From Parietaria judaica (lineage: Eukaryota > Streptophyta > Magnoliopsida > Rosales > Urticaceae), in assembly GCA_954871525.1 (NCBI GenBank), contig OX940865.1, positions 9,114,001 through 9,178,000 of the forward strand: a stretch of 64,000 nt of DNA. The letters are read 5' to 3'. A program made the translations under genes and the position numbers. The notes under the pieces are model-generated. The model did not search any database. It was not told where the DNA came from and saw only the letters and a program-made list of their open reading frames with translations. Below, piece after piece: positions 60,067-64,000 of the stretch. Position 1 is the stretch's first letter. Every line of letters starts with the position of its first letter.

Positions 60067-60511
60067 AAAGGTGTTGAAGGATTAGTGATCTTTGGTTATT
60101 AGGAAGAATAGATGGTGTTCGTAATAAGTTGATTTGATCATTCTGTATCGATTGACCGTTTTAAGTATAATAAAGGTCAAGAATATGAGAAATTTGTAGA
60201 AAGGTGGCAAGGAAAAGCTAATAAATGCTAATCTAATGCCTTTTTTTCAGAATTAAGTATTTTTTTTGTTTTGTTTGCAGTTTGATCCAATTTTATGTTT
60301 ATATATATATATTCAATTATTCTGTTTTGTGATAAGTTCCATTTGACAAGATTGTAACTGAAGATACAAAAAAATTAAGGGTAAAAATGAAGCTTTAAGG
60401 TAAGTTTTGAAGTAGTTTAAATGTTGGAGGATTACTAGAGCTTTATATAACCGGGATTAATATCGCTCCGAATATTTTAAATGATTTGACCGCATATTTT
60501 CTCCTTTTGGA
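60067..60511 (+). other. 3' region of seipin gene
   Basis: 3' UTR and spacer. AGTATAATAAAGG near 60164-60176 holds a canonical AATAAA polyadenylation signal about 105 bp after the stop. Confidence 0.65.
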
Positions 60512-60880
60512 TAGTCCCAAAAATGTGGTTCCGGATTAAAACCCGGATCCACTTTTTTTTTTTAAGTCGGACCCGGAACTATCCGGGTCCGGAAAAAGTC
60601 GGACCCGGATAGGTCCGGTTCCGGCCTTTTTTTAAAATAAAAAAAATAAAAATTAAAAGCTATAATCTGGGCCGTCGATCTCGCGATCCGACGGCTCAGA
60701 TTAAAGGACTACACATTAAATAAACGAATTAAATAAATAAAAATATATTTTTAAAAACCCGGAACCGAATTTATCCGGGTCCGACCTTTTCCGGAACGGG
60801 ATAAATCTGGTACCAGGTTTTGGGCGGCAAAAAAAATTTGGTCCGGTCGGATACCAAATTTGCTCACATTTTTTGGACTA
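60512..60880. mobile_element. hAT-like miniature inverted-repeat element
   Basis: 369 bp with ends TAGTCCCAAAAATGTG and, on the other strand, TAGTCCAAAAAATGTG (15 of 16 equal). GGACCCGG and CCGGGTCC subterminal motifs fill both arms, and a central near-palindrome of 39 bp around CCGTCGATCTCGCGATCCGACGG marks the middle. Flanks CTTTTGGA and CTTTGGAT are only similar, so the target duplication is uncertain. Confidence 0.7.
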
Positions 60881-62661
60881 CTTTGGATGTTACTCTATAA
60901 AAAATTATTAATGTTGCTTCTCTCATTATTTACTATACATTCACGGAAATTATATATCTATAAAATATTCAGAGCGATATAAGTGAGAAAAAGACGACAT
61001 ACATATACGACATATTTTGCTGACATTGCAATAAAACGAATAGACATTCTAAAAGATAAATCGTACATCCTTAGCCACGGTGATATACTTATAATTTGAA
61101 TGATAAAAATACATTACTCTCTTGTCTTCCCTCCAATAATAATAATAAAAAAATATTATGTGGTAAAATATATATCAAATCCTACCATGATACATCATAC
61201 ATATTTTAATGTATCTAAAAGCATTAATTATATTAGAAATCCACGAAATACTCATTTAACACCTAAAGTTTATGAGAATTTTACTCATACTTTCAAACAA
61301 TTCATTTATATCTATTAATGTAAAAAATTCGACTATATTAATCCTAATATTAATTATATTTATTAATTTTTGTATATTAATTTTTTTTAAATATTTTAAT
61401 TTCAAAACTAAATCATCCTACAATTACGCTTTGACAACTTTTGCCTCGTTCCTCCGTCTCCCTCCGTCGCTGTCCCCTTCCTCCTCCGTCGCTGCTTCGC
61501 TCCTCCGTCTCCCTCCGTCGCTGTCGTCCTCCGCCGCAATCGCCCTCCCTCGAGCCGGCATCTCTCCTAAACCCAAAATACCGTAAGTCTGAAATTTTGT
61601 TCGCCCAAAATCGTGCAGTCGCCGTTTCTCGATCGCCGGATAAAAAACGAAAAGATTTTTTGTAATTCGTTTTACAAAACCTTTTGAGTGGTAATCTTTG
61701 TTGAAGGGGTAAATGGATTTACACGAGGTCGGGGCTGGTCGGAGGCCGAGGGTGTGGAAGAGATCGTGGCGGGTGTGAGGTCAATGAAGGGTTTGGGCCG
61801 CATCGGCGACGGACATCGAAGCAAGTCATCCATTACGGTTTCGTATTCGTATTTGCAATTACCATTAAAATTTCATATTTGTAGTTACAACTTTGTATTT
61901 ATAGTTATAGATTCATATCTATAGTTACAAAATTAACTTTGTAAATATTTACAAGTTTCGTACATATAATTACAGTTTCATTCTTATATTGAAATTTTGT
62001 AACCTATAAATCTATTGAAATTTTGTAAATTTATTTACTGTAAATACAAATTGGAAATATAGTTACGTAAATATAGAAGCGTAAATATAATTATAGATTC
62101 GTAAAAATATAGAGAAATAATTTGAAATTTTGTTTTTAAAATACTGATTAATAGAATAGAAAAATTCAAAATTAATAATGATTAATAGGGACCAAAAAAA
62201 ATTAAAAATAGGATTTGTTACAAACATTAAAATAGGGAAGAATAATTTGAGTAATATTTGTTTAATCATAAAAATAGGAAAGATTTATTTTAATTTATTT
62301 AGTTTGCTACATTTAAGAGAAAATTTTGTTTTTAATTTTAATTGAAAAACTAAATTAATATTAATGTGAGTTAATTAAAAGGGCATATTAGTCCATATAT
62401 TAATTTTGGTGATTATAATTATCATAATTAAAAATAAACATTTTCTTAAAACCTTAATCAATGGACATTTCATTATTTACCCTAAATTATACATATTTTA
62501 CATCAAGGTATATCCTCTAAGCGTTGAATCGCCTATCAGTATTGCTATTGTAATAAAAACTGCAATTGCCACAGTTTGGTAAAAAGGTAGCGATGTTAAC
62601 CTATTTGTCAAATTTCATTACAATACCCAATAATAATTCATTAGTCAAAAATCCAATAAAC
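60881..62661. other. Spacer with CT-rich and GTA-rich repeats, no gene called
   Basis: At 61447-61560 a CT/CCG-rich tract repeats CTCCGTCTCCCTCCGTCGCT twice and is followed by GTAAGT- and GTGCAG-like sites, resembling a 5' UTR with an intron; its style is like the core of the 27121 hAT. From about 61840 to 62110 there is a degenerate repeat of TTTGTAGTTACAA/TATAGTTA units. The remainder is AT-rich. Confidence 0.5.
61840..62110. repeat. Degenerate ATAGTTACAAATT-type minisatellite
   Basis: Many imperfect units of about 12-25 bp built on TTGTAGTTACAA, TATAGTTATAGATTCATA and GTAAATATA recur through the interval. The unit is too diverged to set a consensus by eye. Confidence 0.55.
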
Positions 62662-62910
62662 TGTTGTAAATAAAATAACAATATTAGAGAGTATAAGAAC
62701 GCATAAAAGAGTAGATATTGTATTCTTCTATTTTTCATGTTTACAAGAGCCTCTATTTATAGGCTAATCACACATAGATACATGAAGCATAAACAATAGA
62801 ATTACATGAACCATAAATAAGAGAGTTACATGACTCATAAAGCCAAAGTATTACATCACAAAAGAGTTACAATGTGTTACAGTAAATTGTCATTCAATTT
62901 CTTCATAACA
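62662..62910 (-). repeat. 3' LTR of right-edge copia element
   Basis: 249 bp reading TGTTATGAAGAAATTG to ATTTTATTTACAACA on the minus strand, with a CCTATAAATAGAGG TATA region. The TG start directly follows the purine tract. The partner LTR is outside the window. Confidence 0.8.
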
Positions 62911-63143
62911 CTCCCCCTTTGGATGACAAGTACAAACAATATGCCTCGTTAAAACCTTTCTAGGAAAAACCCAGTGGGAAAAATCCTAGAAGGAAAAAGA
63001 GTACACAATTTGTACAATACGCATATAGAAGTTACCTCATTAAAAACCTTGTCAGGAAAACCCATTGGGATAAAACCTAAACTAAGGGGAAAAGAGTGTA
63101 ACGCGTATTCTCCCCCTCATTGCAACATCTCCATTGACTTTCC

Positions 63144-64000
63144 TCATAAATCTCCGAGTTTTCTCATGCCGATCTTGTAGACCAATTTCTCGAAGGAAGT
63201 TGTAGGAAGCGCTTTGGTGAACAAATCTGCAAGATTATCACAAGAACGAATTTGACAGACATCAATATCTCCATTTTTATGAAGTTCATGAGTATGGAAG
63301 AACTTAGGAGAAATGTGTTTCGTTCTGTCTCCTTTAATGTAGCCTCCTTTGATCTGAGCTATACAAGCTGCATTGTCTTCATATAAGACAGTTGGACTTC
63401 TTTTTATTTACTGGTAGATCACACGATTCTTGGATATGATGGATTAAAGACCTTAGCCATACACATTCACGACTTGCTTCATGAAGAGCCAATAATTCAA
63501 CGTGATTTGAAGAAGTGGCTGTAAGGGTCTGTTTTGTTGAGCACCAAGATATAGCGGTGTCACCATATGTAAATACATATCCAGTTTGTGACCGCGCTTT
63601 GTGGGGATCAGATAAATATCCGGCATCAGCATATCCAATCAATCCAGACTTCGAGCCCTTTGAATAAAACAAGCCTATATCATATGTTCCTCGAAGATAT
63701 CTTAAAATTTGCTTAACACCAGTCCAATGTCTTCGAGTAGGAGAAGAACTAAATCTTGCTATCAAATTAACAGAAAATGCTATATCAGGACGGGTGCAAT
63801 TAGCAAGATACATTAATGCTCCGATGGCACTGAGATATGGTACTTCGGGACAAAGGAGTTCTTCTTCTTCTTCACGAGGGCGAAATGGATCCTTTTTCAC
63901 ATCAAGTGATCGAACAACCATGGGGATACTTAAAGGATGCGATTTATCCATATTAAATCGTTTAAGGATCTTATCGATATACAACGATTGGTGAACGAAA
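63144..64000 (-). pseudogene. Copia reverse transcriptase/RNase H fragment with frameshift
   Basis: Reads in one frame from the right edge ([56 protein letters not shown]) to about 63400, then shifts frame at an A-rich run and continues as PTVLYEDNAACIAQIKGG, RTKHISPKFFHTHEL and DLFTKALPTTSFEK to a stop at 63144. The single shift could be a real inactivating indel or a sequence error in a homopolymer. Confidence 0.82.

Larger units (their letters stand above)
62662..64000 (-). mobile_element. Copia element, 3' part, running off the right edge
   Basis: Minus-strand order: late reverse transcriptase and RNase H (to 63144), a non-coding stretch with the CCTCGTTAAAACCT and AACCCAGTGGGA motifs common upstream of plant copia 3' LTRs, a purine tract AAAGGGGGAG (62911-62920), and a 3' LTR (62662-62910). 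The left half of the element lies beyond the window. Confidence 0.88.

Noticed and set aside
1..64000. tRNA, rRNA, CRISPR or organelle-derived sequence
   Set aside because: None recognised on either strand; the repeats present are transposon ends, LTRs and simple repeats.

Overview
This 64-kb window is plant nuclear DNA from a dicot. It has GT-AG introns, AT-rich intergenic sequence, Ty1/copia and hAT elements, and three multi-exon receptor kinases of the LRR-VIII-2 (malectin/LRR, RKF1-like) class next to a seipin gene. From memory, the Arabidopsis RKF1 cluster (AT1G29720-AT1G29750) lies beside SEIPIN2 (AT1G29760), so the order here looks like the same ancestral block. A Brassicales or other rosid species is the best guess; the species cannot be read from the sequence.

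Layout: gene A (LRR-RLK, minus strand, 3' end off the left edge) covers 22-16414 in 23 visible exons. Its second intron is about 9 kb and carries an intact, young copia retrotransposon (11200-15881, 183-bp LTRs, TSD TCTAT). From 16.4 to 30.3 kb there is no host gene, only transposon-rich spacer: a decayed hAT (20297-22558), an inverted-repeat element with a 9-bp TSD (23438-23928), a non-autonomous hAT with an 8-bp TSD (27121-28129) and a 940-bp foldback element with a 9-bp TSD (28262-29201).

Gene B (30359-40744, plus) and gene C (45403-54345, plus) are complete 24-exon LRR-RLKs of 1022 and 1016 residues. Both join in frame from ATG to stop. A dead copia fragment (about 41480-44137) separates them. 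Right of gene C are an hAT deletion derivative with perfect 8-bp TSDs and arrays of the palindrome GTCGCGAC (55241-57180), a two-exon seipin gene (58158-60066), a small hAT-like inverted-repeat element (60512-60880) and a decaying copia element on the minus strand that runs off the right edge (62662-64000).

The three kinases share almost identical exon borders: one 24-residue LRR per roughly 72-bp exon, all in the same phase, then a two-exon malectin domain, one TM exon and a five-exon kinase. Genes B and C are nearly identical in the kinase but clearly diverged in the ectodomain, which suggests recent duplication or gene conversion of the signalling half. Nothing in the window looks like a wholly new system. 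The most notable structures are the transposon termini with exact target duplications and the young element inside gene A.
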